Assembly (NCBI GenBank): GCA_903930395.1
Contig: CAIYYE010000065.1
Span: forward strand, 1-6,157
From: an uncultured beta proteobacterium
GTDB taxonomy: Bacteria; Pseudomonadota; Gammaproteobacteria; Burkholderiales; Rhodocyclaceae
Direction: 5' to 3'
Length of the DNA: 6,157 nt
Each line of letters begins with the position of its first letter. Position 1 is the stretch's first letter. The notes under the pieces are model-generated. The model was not told the DNA's origin. It saw nothing but the letters and a program-made list of their open reading frames with translations, and searched no databases. The translations under genes and the position numbers were made by a program. Positions 1-6,157 of this stretch are shown here, in pieces.

Positions 1-1143
1 CAACGCTGCGGCGCCGCGCGTCATGGCATCCAGGAAGCGGTCAAACAGGTAGGCCACGTCGTGCGGACCGGGGCTGGCTTCGGGGTGACCCTGGAAGGAG
101 AAGGCCGGCACGTCGGTGCGGGCGATACCTTGCAGGGAGCCGTCGAAGAGCGACACATGGGTGGCGCGCAGATTGGCCGGCAGGGAATCGCCATCCACGG
201 CAAAACCGTGGTTCTGGCTGGTAATCAGCACCTGGCCGGTATCCATGTCCTTGACCGGATGGTTGGCACCATGGTGACCGAACTTCATCTTCAGGGTCTT
301 GGCGCCTGACGCCAGGGCCAGCAACTGGTGACCGAGGCAGATGCCGAAGGTCGGGATGCCGCGATCAAGGAACTCACGAATCGCCGCAATGGCGTAATCG
401 CAAGGCTCCGGGTCGCCTGGGCCATTCGACAGGAAGACGCCGTCCGGCTTCATGGCCAGGACGTCGGCCGCCGGGGTCTGGGCCGGCACTACAGTCAGCT
501 TGACGCCACGCTGGGCAAGCATGCGCAGAATGTTCTTCTTGACACCAAAGTCATAGGCGACGACATGAAAGCGCGGTGCCGGGCCAGGCTGATAGCCATC
601 CAGCGTCCATTCGCCTTCGTTCCAGGCATAGCTTTCCTTGGCCGAAACCACCTTGGCCAGATCCATCCCGTTGAGCCCCGGAAAAACCCGGGCCAAGGCC
701 AGCGCCTTGGACTCATCGACTTCGCCAGCCAGGATGCAACCCGCCTGGGCGCCCTTTTCACGCAGGATGCGCGTCAGCTTGCGCGTATCGATGCCGGCAA
801 TGGCGACGATACCGTGCTTTTTCAGATAGGACGACAGATCGTCCTGGGTACGCCAGTTTGAGGCGACCAGCGGCAGATCGCGAATGACCAGACCGGCGGC
901 GTAATTGGCATTGGACTCGAAATCTTCCGCATTGCAACCGGTGTTACCGATATGCGGGTAGGTCAGCGTCACGATCTGGCGGCAATACGAGGGATCGGTA
1001 AGGATCTCCTGATAGCCCGACATGGCCGTATTAAAGACAACTTCGCCACTGGTAACACCGTCAGCGCCGATGGATTGGCCCTTGAAAACCGTTCCGTCGG
1101 CGAGGGCGAGAATGGCGGGTATGAATGAGGGCAGCAACGACAC
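1..1143 (-). CDS. carA: Carbamoyl-phosphate synthase small subunit (glutamine amidotransferase), 3' end cut by window edge
   Basis: The small chain of glutamine-dependent carbamoyl-phosphate synthase (EC 6.3.5.5) hydrolyses glutamine and channels ammonia to CarB for carbamoyl phosphate, used in arginine and pyrimidine synthesis in the cytosol. 381 codons are visible. The N-terminal CPSase small-chain domain opens with [14 protein letters not shown] and contains [11 protein letters not shown]. The C-terminal class I amidotransferase domain has SNGPGDP (239-245), the nucleophile elbow GICLGHQ with Cys269, and GHPEAS with His353 and Glu355. These three residues carry the same numbers as the E. 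coli catalytic triad, which supports the chosen start. The start is GTG at 1143, preceded by AAGGAG at 8-nt spacing; no ATG fits better. E. coli CarA is 382 residues, so probably only a few C-terminal residues are missing. carB would be expected just beyond the left edge (inference). The frame is open through position 1. Confidence 0.97.
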   Translation of the reverse strand, partial: MSLLPSFIPAILALADGTVFKGQSIGADGVTSGEVVFNTAMSGYQEILTDPSYCRQIVTLTYPHIGNTGCNAEDFESNANYAAGLVIRDLPLVASNWRTQDDLSSYLKKHGIVAIAGIDTRKLTRILREKGAQAGCILAGEVDESKALALARVFPGLNGMDLAKVVSAKESYAWNEGEWTLDGYQPGPAPRFHVVAYDFGVKKNILRMLAQRGVKLTVVPAQTPAADVLAMKPDGVFLSNGPGDPEPCDYAIAAIREFLDRGIPTFGICLGHQLLALASGAKTLKMKFGHHGANHPVKDMDTGQVLITSQNHGFAVDGDSLPANLRATHVSLFDGSLQGIARTDVPAFSFQGHPEASPGPHDVAYLFDRFLDAMTRGAAAL

Positions 1144-1151
1144 GACCGGCT

Positions 1152-1157
1152 CTCCTT
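1152..1157 (-). promoter_or_regulatory. carA ribosome binding site
   Basis: On the minus strand AAGGAG lies 8 nt upstream of the GTG at 1143-1141. It is a near-perfect Shine-Dalgarno and decides the carA start, because the start codon is GTG rather than ATG. It is the strongest ribosome binding site in the window. Confidence 0.85.
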
Positions 1158-1179
1158 GAATTTCTAATTATTCATGTGC

Positions 1180-1209
1180 CGAGCGGGAAGGCTTGCGCCT
1201 CCCCGCTCG
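1180..1209 (-). promoter_or_regulatory. GNRA-tetraloop hairpin in carA leader
   Basis: Read as minus-strand RNA, this 30-nt segment folds into a 13-bp stem closed by a GCAA (GNRA) tetraloop. Arms are CGAGCGGGGAGGC and GCCTTCCCGCTCG. The only non-Watson-Crick pair is a G-U wobble, which would be an A-C mismatch in plus-strand RNA, so the fold favours the minus transcript. No U-run follows it in the minus direction (the sequence continues GCACATGAATAATT), so it is not a canonical intrinsic terminator of the kinase gene. It lies about 37 nt upstream of the carA start codon and would sit near the 5' end of a transcript from the promoter at 1227-1256. It could protect the mRNA 5' end, take part in pyrimidine or arginine control, or be a structured remnant; the sequence does not say which. 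Confidence 0.65.
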
Positions 1210-1226
1210 TGCTTTTTAACCTTACT

Positions 1227-1256
1227 ATTTTAGCCGAAAAGTGGCTTTTCAGGCAA
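1227..1256 (-). promoter_or_regulatory. Putative sigma70-type promoter for carA
   Basis: On the minus strand, TTGCCT (1256-1251, 4/6 match to the -35 consensus) and TAAAAT (1232-1227, 5/6 match to the -10) are separated by 18 nt. Transcription would begin near 1220 and give a leader of about 77 nt carrying the hairpin at 1180-1209. The -35 starts just past the kinase stop codon (1261-1259), so carA could be expressed independently of the upstream genes. The spacer contains a small inverted repeat, GAAAAG-CCA-CTTTTC (1250-1236). The call rests on consensus match only. Confidence 0.45.
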
Positions 1257-1258
1257 AT

Positions 1259-3829
1259 TCAAGGGATTACACGAGTCTCGACGTATTGCGTCAGAACCGG
1301 TTTTATCTGCGCCATTTCATCGACAAGCGAGGCATGGAGACGCTGACAGGCGGGCCAGTCGATATTGTCGACGGCCATCGCCGCCTGCTCGATTTCCATC
1401 GCCAGGCGCCGGGCGCTTTCGGCGTGGAACATGGCCAGCAGACTCTTCACGGTGTGGGCATGCATGCGCAGATCAAGGCCGTCACTGCTGTCGAGGGCAG
1501 TCTTGAGGCGACCCAGATGGGTATTCCACTCCGACAGGAACATCCCGGCCATCGTGGCAAACAGCTCGGCGTCACCAATATCGCGCAGCGCCGCCGCCAG
1601 ATCGATGCGCTTCGCCGATGAGGCCGGCGCAGCGGCCAGAAGCGTCGGCTGATCGATATCGATGCGGCCTCGACTGCGCCCGAGGGCGGCAAACAATTCG
1701 GCTGGCCGCAAGGGCTTGGCGACGTAGTCGTTCATGCCCGCTTCGATGCAGCGATCGTGGTCGCTGGCCATGACGTTGGCGGTCATGGCTATGATGTAGA
1801 CGGGCTTGATTTCGTGGGACAGCACCCAGCTCCGGCGCATTTCCCTGGAACGAATCGCCTCGGCGGCCTCGAGGCCGCCCATCACCGGCATCTGCATGTC
1901 CATCAAGATGACGTCGTAGTGATCGCTGTCAAACTGATCAACAGCCTCGACGCCATTGTTGGCCAGGGTCACCCGATGGGACTGCCGCTCAAGCAGCCGC
2001 TTCGCCAATTCCTGATTGACCGGATTATCTTCGACCAGCAGGATATTCAGGGGTGCATCGCTACCTTCGGAAACCTCGTCGAGCGCGATATCGGCAAGGA
2101 TCAAGTCGCTCTGCGCGCTTGAGTCCGGACCTTCCGCCAGGCCCAGGGCATCGATCAGGTCGGCACTGCCTATCGGCTTGACCAGATGGGCAGAAACGCC
2201 TATTTCCCGGAGACGGGTCAGATCGTGGCGCTGATTTTCCGTCGTCAGCATGATCAGGAGCTTTTCGACCCGCCCCGACTGCTGCCAGGCTTCGGCCAGG
2301 GAAAATCCGGCTGGCGCTTCCATGCCGGCATCGGCCACCACATAATCATAGGGGAAATCGACCGCGCGGCTACGCTCGATAGCGGCCACAGCCGACCTGC
2401 CATCGGCTGAAAACGAAGACTGGATGCCGAGGCGCTCAAGCAACTCGACCATGTAACGACCGGCCTTTTCATTGTCGTCTATGACCAGGGCGCGCCGCCC
2501 GCCATACTGCGAGCCGGCGAAAAACGCCTGGGTCTGCGTTATCGCCGAGGACTCGACGCCAAAGCGACCGGTGAACGAAAAAACCGAGCCAACGCCCGGT
2601 GTACTCTCGAGCGTTATCTTGCCATCCATCAACTGCACGAGGCGGGCGCAGATGGCCAGCCCGAGGCCCGTGCCGCCGAAGCGACGGGTTGTCGTCACAT
2701 CGGCCTGGGAAAATGCCTCGAAAATAGCGCGCTGCTTGTCGGCAGGCACACCGATACCCGTGTCGCGGATGGAAAAGCGCAGATACACGGAATGCTCGGT
2801 CTCCTGATCGACCGCCACGTCGAGCACGACTTCGCCATGTTCGGTAAATTTGATCGCATTGCCGATCAGGTTGATGATGACCTGGCGCAAGCGCGTCGGG
2901 TCGCCGACAATGCGCAGCGGCACCTCGGGCCGCACATCAGCCACCAGTTCCAGACCTTTCTTGTGGGCGCTGACGGCGAGCACACGAACCGCTTCGAGCA
3001 CGGTGTCCTGAATCGAGAAAGCCAGCGATTCGAATTCAACCTTGCCGGCTTCGATTTTCGAGAAATCAAGAATGTCATTGACGATGGTCAGCAGCGCCTC
3101 GGCCGACGACTTCACCGTCTTCAGGTAATGCCGCTGCTCGGCATCCAGTTCGGTATCCAGAGCCAGGTCGGTCATGCCGATGATGCCGTTCATCGGCGTC
3201 CGGATTTCATGGCTCATGTTGGCCAAAAAGGCGCCGCGTGCCTTGTTGGCCGCCTCGGCGGCCTCCTTGGCCGAAATCAGCGCAGCCTCGGCGGCTTTCA
3301 TTTCGCTGATGTCACGCTGCAAGACGAGCATGCGCACCGGCAGGCCGTCGGTTTCGCGGGCGGCCACCGCCCCTCGCAACAAAAGCCAGCGCCACTGACC
3401 ATCCTGCGCCTTGAGACGGCATTCGGCCTGAAAATGGGGGGACTGACCCTGCGCGTGTGCCTCGATCTCCGCCTTCAGCATGCGCAGATCTTCCGGATGC
3501 AGCATGCGTTCCCACTGGGCTATCGAGTTATCGATATCGGCCTCGGCATAACCGAGCATCTGTTTCCACTGGCGGCCGGCTTCGATCATGCCGGAGCGGA
3601 GATTCCAGTCAGCCAGCACGTCACCTGACAACTTGGTGTACCAGGCACCCAAATTCATAGCCGCGTAGGCGCGATAGGACGAATCGACTATCCCGAGCAG
3701 CCTTTCCATGCCATCAGCCAGCGCCCCCTGCTGCGCCGCCCTGGCCTGCTCGATCAACGCCCTGAATTGCGGCTCACCCTCGCCACCGAAGATTTCCTGG
3801 AGTTGCCGATCCAGCAGGCGTGATTTCAT
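1259..3829 (-). CDS. Soluble hybrid histidine kinase, PAS-HisKA-HATPase-REC-REC-Hpt (856 aa)
   Basis: A multi-step phosphorelay sensor kinase, domain-wise like BarA but without membrane segments, so probably cytosolic. Order: uncharacterised helical N-terminus (about 1-70); PAS/PAC domain (about 73-178, with LGY, HPED and the PAC-like [11 protein letters not shown]); short coiled linker (179-200); HisKA with phosphoacceptor His207 in [12 protein letters not shown]; HATPase with N box around [11 protein letters not shown] (320-330), G1 DTGIG (356-360), F box FEAFSQAD and G2 GGTGLGL (385-391); first receiver (about 445-562; Asp451/452, Asp500, Lys551); second receiver (about 594-716; Glu600/Asp601, Asp644 in DMQMP, Thr683, Lys705); C-terminal Hpt (about 740-845; His792 in AHTVKS). 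All phosphorelay residues are present, so it looks active. Start: ATG at 3829 lies 9 nt after the dapB stop, in the same frame and with no Shine-Dalgarno; that stop limits extension upstream, and translation is probably coupled to dapB. Ligand, partner regulator and output are unknown. It lies in what is usually a plain dapB-carA run. Confidence 0.95.
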   Translation of the reverse strand: MKSRLLDRQLQEIFGGEGEPQFRALIEQARAAQQGALADGMERLLGIVDSSYRAYAAMNLGAWYTKLSGDVLADWNLRSGMIEAGRQWKQMLGYAEADIDNSIAQWERMLHPEDLRMLKAEIEAHAQGQSPHFQAECRLKAQDGQWRWLLLRGAVAARETDGLPVRMLVLQRDISEMKAAEAALISAKEAAEAANKARGAFLANMSHEIRTPMNGIIGMTDLALDTELDAEQRHYLKTVKSSAEALLTIVNDILDFSKIEAGKVEFESLAFSIQDTVLEAVRVLAVSAHKKGLELVADVRPEVPLRIVGDPTRLRQVIINLIGNAIKFTEHGEVVLDVAVDQETEHSVYLRFSIRDTGIGVPADKQRAIFEAFSQADVTTTRRFGGTGLGLAICARLVQLMDGKITLESTPGVGSVFSFTGRFGVESSAITQTQAFFAGSQYGGRRALVIDDNEKAGRYMVELLERLGIQSSFSADGRSAVAAIERSRAVDFPYDYVVADAGMEAPAGFSLAEAWQQSGRVEKLLIMLTTENQRHDLTRLREIGVSAHLVKPIGSADLIDALGLAEGPDSSAQSDLILADIALDEVSEGSDAPLNILLVEDNPVNQELAKRLLERQSHRVTLANNGVEAVDQFDSDHYDVILMDMQMPVMGGLEAAEAIRSREMRRSWVLSHEIKPVYIIAMTANVMASDHDRCIEAGMNDYVAKPLRPAELFAALGRSRGRIDIDQPTLLAAAPASSAKRIDLAAALRDIGDAELFATMAGMFLSEWNTHLGRLKTALDSSDGLDLRMHAHTVKSLLAMFHAESARRLAMEIEQAAMAVDNIDWPACQRLHASLVDEMAQIKPVLTQYVETRVIP

Positions 3830-3838
3830 GGGAAAGGC

Positions 3839-4648
<810 letters not shown>

Positions 4649-5131
4649 TTAAAACCCCAACATGTCCATGAAACGACGGTAATAGCTTGGCGGCTCGCGC
4701 GGCGGCAGTGGCTTGTCGGCCAATTCCGGCGACAACGAGCCGAGATCGACGACGCGACTCTTGTTGACCGGTGCACTCGCTTCACTGGATTCGCCTGCCG
4801 CGATATCGCCGCTGACGCGCTCCAGGCGACCCTCGCCATCGAAAAACACGGTCAACTTGCGCGATTCGACATCACCGGTTTTGCCACTCTTGAAGCGGTA
4901 AATGTAATCCCAGCGCTGCTGATGGAAAATATCGCTGACCAGCGGCGTACCCAGCAGAAAGCGGACCTGATCGCGCGTCTGGCCCGGCTTGAGCTGGGAA
5001 ACCATCTCCTGGGTCAGGACATTGCCCTGCTGGATATCGATCTTGTATTCATTGATGAAGCTCGGCTTGTAGGAACAAGCGGCGATGAGGGCGCAAGAAG
5101 CGGCGACGAGCAATAGACGGGAACGGCGCAT
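4649..5131 (-). CDS. bamE: Outer membrane assembly lipoprotein BamE (SmpA/OmlA) with C-terminal extension
   Basis: BamE is a small lipoprotein of the Bam complex that inserts beta-barrel proteins into the outer membrane. The start gives a short lipoprotein signal peptide: basic MRRSR, a hydrophobic stretch, then a lipobox ending IAAC with Cys19 as the predicted lipidated residue. Ser at +2 fits sorting to the outer membrane. The SmpA/OmlA domain spans about 30-108, with YKIDIQQGN, LKPGQTRDQV, LLGTPLVSDIFH, RWDYIY and LTVFFDGEGRLERV. After it come about 50 residues rich in Ser, Pro and charge, ending YYRRFMDMLGF. E. coli BamE is 113 residues, so at 160 this one carries an extra tail. It is divergent from fur and 3 nt upstream of dapB. 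No strong Shine-Dalgarno is visible (CCGGAAAA lies before the ATG). Confidence 0.95.
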   Translation of the reverse strand: MRRSRLLLVAASCALIAACSYKPSFINEYKIDIQQGNVLTQEMVSQLKPGQTRDQVRFLLGTPLVSDIFHQQRWDYIYRFKSGKTGDVESRKLTVFFDGEGRLERVSGDIAAGESSEASAPVNKSRVVDLGSLSPELADKPLPPREPPSYYRRFMDMLGF

Positions 5132-5226
5132 TCGGTTTTCCGGAGTTTTTCAATCAGCTTTGAAGCGGTATATCATACCCGAAATCAGCACTCCGCCTGA
5201 TCGAACAATTTCAGGAATTCCAAGCA
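5132..5226. promoter_or_regulatory. bamE-fur divergent intergenic promoter region
   Basis: This 95-nt gap must contain the start signals for leftward bamE and rightward fur, whose 5' ends face each other. At its centre is an AT-rich near-palindrome, GGTAT-ATC-ATACC (5167-5179). It offers TATCAT on the plus strand (5171-5176) and TATGAT on the minus strand (5177-5172), each a 5/6 match to the -10 consensus and overlapping almost fully. Neither has a good -35: the plus-strand candidate TTTCAA (5148-5153, 17-nt spacing) matches only 3/6. I see no sequence resembling the 19-bp Fur box, so fur autoregulation is not supported here. Confidence 0.5.
5213..5216 (+). promoter_or_regulatory. fur ribosome binding site
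   Basis: AGGA lies 10 nt upstream of the fur ATG at 5227, inside the small palindrome GGAATTCC. It is moderate in strength and somewhat long in spacing, but it is the only purine-rich candidate and supports the 5227 start. Confidence 0.5.
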
Positions 5227-5670
5227 ATGAGCGACCCGCAAAGCCTCAAGAACATGGGGCTGAAAGCCACTTTTCCCCGCCTGAAAATTCTTGAATTGTT
5301 CGAAACGAGCAACTTGCGCCACATGACGGCGGAAGACGTCTACAAGATGCTCATCGCCGAAAACATGGACATCGGGCTGGCCACGGTTTACCGCGTGCTC
5401 ACCCAGTTCGAGCAGGCCGGCCTGCTTGAGCGGCACTTCTTCGAATCCGGCAAGGCCGTTTTCGAAATCAACCACGGCAAGCATCACGACCACCTGGTCT
5501 GCATCGACTGCAGCCGGGTCGAAGAGTTTTACGATCCGGAAATCGAGAAGCGCCAGAACGCCATCGCCCAAGAACGAGGCTTCGCCATTCAGGACCACGC
5601 GCTCTACCTCTACGCCAAGTGCACCAAGGATCAGTGCCCGCACCGCGACCAGGCGAACAACAAGTCCTGA
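5227..5670 (+). CDS. fur: Ferric uptake regulator
   Basis: Fur is the dimeric Fe2+-dependent repressor of iron-uptake genes. The 147-residue length matches the family (E. coli 148). The N-terminal winged helix begins [19 protein letters not shown] and has the recognition helix [18 protein letters not shown] (50-67). The metal sites are visible: His32 with Glu80, His87 and His89 in the [10 protein letters not shown] segment (regulatory/structural site), plus the cysteine pairs Cys92/Cys95 and Cys132/Cys137 (CxxC and C-x4-C) of the structural zinc site. All align one residue earlier than in E. coli Fur. The full residue set points to true Fur rather than Zur, PerR or Mur, though specificity within the superfamily cannot be proven from motifs. 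It diverges from bamE and is followed after 17 nt by a UPF0016 transporter-like gene that may be cotranscribed. Confidence 0.97.
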   Translation: MSDPQSLKNMGLKATFPRLKILELFETSNLRHMTAEDVYKMLIAENMDIGLATVYRVLTQFEQAGLLERHFFESGKAVFEINHGKHHDHLVCIDCSRVEEFYDPEIEKRQNAIAQERGFAIQDHALYLYAKCTKDQCPHRDQANNKS

Positions 5671-5687
5671 TCCGCTGACCTTCACCA

Positions 5688-6157
5688 ATGCCTGAACTTG
5701 CTGCCCTGACACCGGGCACCTGGCTATCCTCGGCCGGCACCACTTTCCTGCTCATCGCCCTGGCTGAATTCGGCGACAAGAGCCAGCTCGTCTGCATGAC
5801 CCTGGCTGCCCGCCATCGCGGCCTGCCAGTCGTTCTTGGCGCCGTTGCCGCCTTTGCCATCCTCAACCTGCTCGCCGTACTGTTCGGCGCTGCCCTCGCC
5901 GCCTGGCTGCCGGAATGGGTCGTCACAGCAGCCGTCGCCCTGCTTTTTGCCTGGTTCGGCATCAGTGCCCTGCGCTATGAAGAAGAGGAAGACGCCGAAG
6001 ACATCCCGGAAAAGCCCGGCCACAACATCTTCGCCACCACCTTCCTGATGATCTTTCTCGCCGAGTTCGGCGACAAGACCCAGATCGCCGTCGCCGGCCT
6101 GGGCGGCACCGCCGACGCAACAGCGACATGGGTCGGCGCCACGCTGGCCCTGGCCTG
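5688..6157 (+). CDS. TMEM165/GDT1 (UPF0016) family membrane protein, probable Mn2+ transporter, 3' end cut by window edge
   Basis: 156 codons are visible and the gene runs off the right edge. Characterised members of UPF0016 are cation transporters: bacterial and cyanobacterial ones move Mn2+ out of the cytosol, eukaryotic ones move Mn2+/Ca2+. The diagnostic duplicated signature E-x-G-D-K-[ST] occurs twice, as EFGDKSQ (27-33) and EFGDKTQ (126-132), each within a hydrophobic segment. Further hydrophobic helices lie at about 48-72 and 78-95. An acidic loop (EEEEDAEDIPEKPG, 98-111) joins the two halves, typical of the family's inverted-repeat topology. The ATG at 5688 is the only sensible start because an in-frame TGA lies four codons upstream and the first motif needs the preceding residues. 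No clear Shine-Dalgarno lies in the 17-nt gap after fur, so coupling to fur translation is possible. The transported ion is inferred from the family. Confidence 0.92.
   Translation, partial: MPELAALTPGTWLSSAGTTFLLIALAEFGDKSQLVCMTLAARHRGLPVVLGAVAAFAILNLLAVLFGAALAAWLPEWVVTAAVALLFAWFGISALRYEEEEDAEDIPEKPGHNIFATTFLMIFLAEFGDKTQIAVAGLGGTADATATWVGATLALA

Noticed and set aside
328..861. 177-codon plus-strand open frame
   Set aside because: Antisense to carA, whose catalytic triad is intact on the minus strand; no recognisable domain.
1180..1216. Intrinsic terminator reading rightward (hairpin then TGCTTTTT)
   Set aside because: On the plus strand the hairpin is followed by a T-run, but there is no plus-strand gene upstream for it to end, and the stem has an A-C mismatch in that orientation while pairing fully in the minus RNA. 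It could still stop antisense transcription, but I do not call it a terminator.
2792..3628. 278-codon plus-strand open frame
   Set aside because: It lies wholly antisense to the PAS/HisKA/HATPase part of the kinase, whose motifs are unmistakable. Its His/Gln/Arg-rich translation shows no family signature; long antisense frames are common in GC-rich genes.
5196..5215. Inverted repeat CCTGA-(10 nt)-TCAGG upstream of fur
   Set aside because: The arms are only 5 bp with a 10-nt centre that does not pair; this is expected by chance in a gap of this size.
5132..5226. Fur box for autoregulation
   Set aside because: No match resembling GATAATGATAATCATTATC or repeated NATWAT hexamers could be seen in the bamE-fur gap.
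5185..5712. 175-codon minus-strand open frame
   Set aside because: Antisense to fur and the start of the UPF0016 gene; it is explained as a shadow of fur codon use.

Overview
This window is a conserved chromosomal housekeeping block from a GC-rich Gram-negative bacterium. The best fit is Betaproteobacteria, possibly Rhodocyclales (Dechloromonas/Azonexus-like). This rests on the gene order carA / dapB / bamE(omlA) divergent from fur, a typical betaproteobacterial arrangement, and on protein character; the order and genus level are inference. I see no mobile element, CRISPR array, tRNA or rRNA.

Layout. Four genes read leftward: bamE (4649-5131), dapB (3839-4645), a large hybrid histidine kinase (1259-3829) and carA (1-1143, whose last few residues fall off the left edge). 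bamE, dapB and the kinase are separated by only 3 and 9 nt and look like one transcription unit. carA follows after a 115-nt gap. That gap holds a plausible sigma70-type promoter, a 13-bp GNRA-tetraloop hairpin in the leader, and a strong Shine-Dalgarno before a GTG start. Two genes read rightward: fur (5227-5670), then 17 nt later a UPF0016/TMEM165-family manganese-transporter-like gene (5688 to the right edge, partial). The 95-nt bamE-fur gap must hold the divergent promoters.

How the genes fit together. DapB makes tetrahydrodipicolinate for lysine and peptidoglycan. CarA supplies ammonia for carbamoyl phosphate (arginine and pyrimidines). BamE is an outer-membrane lipoprotein of the Bam complex. 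Fur is the iron-responsive repressor and its neighbour is probably a Mn2+ exporter, so the right side has a metal-homeostasis theme. The unusual member is the soluble PAS-HisKA-HATPase-REC-REC-Hpt kinase, which sits in the biosynthetic run between dapB and carA. It is in the same reading frame as dapB, has no visible ribosome binding site and has no partner regulator in view.

The window is mostly ordinary core genome. The points worth following are the kinase insertion with its apparent translational dependence on dapB, the carA leader hairpin, and the fur/UPF0016 pairing. I did not find convincing evidence of a wholly new system.
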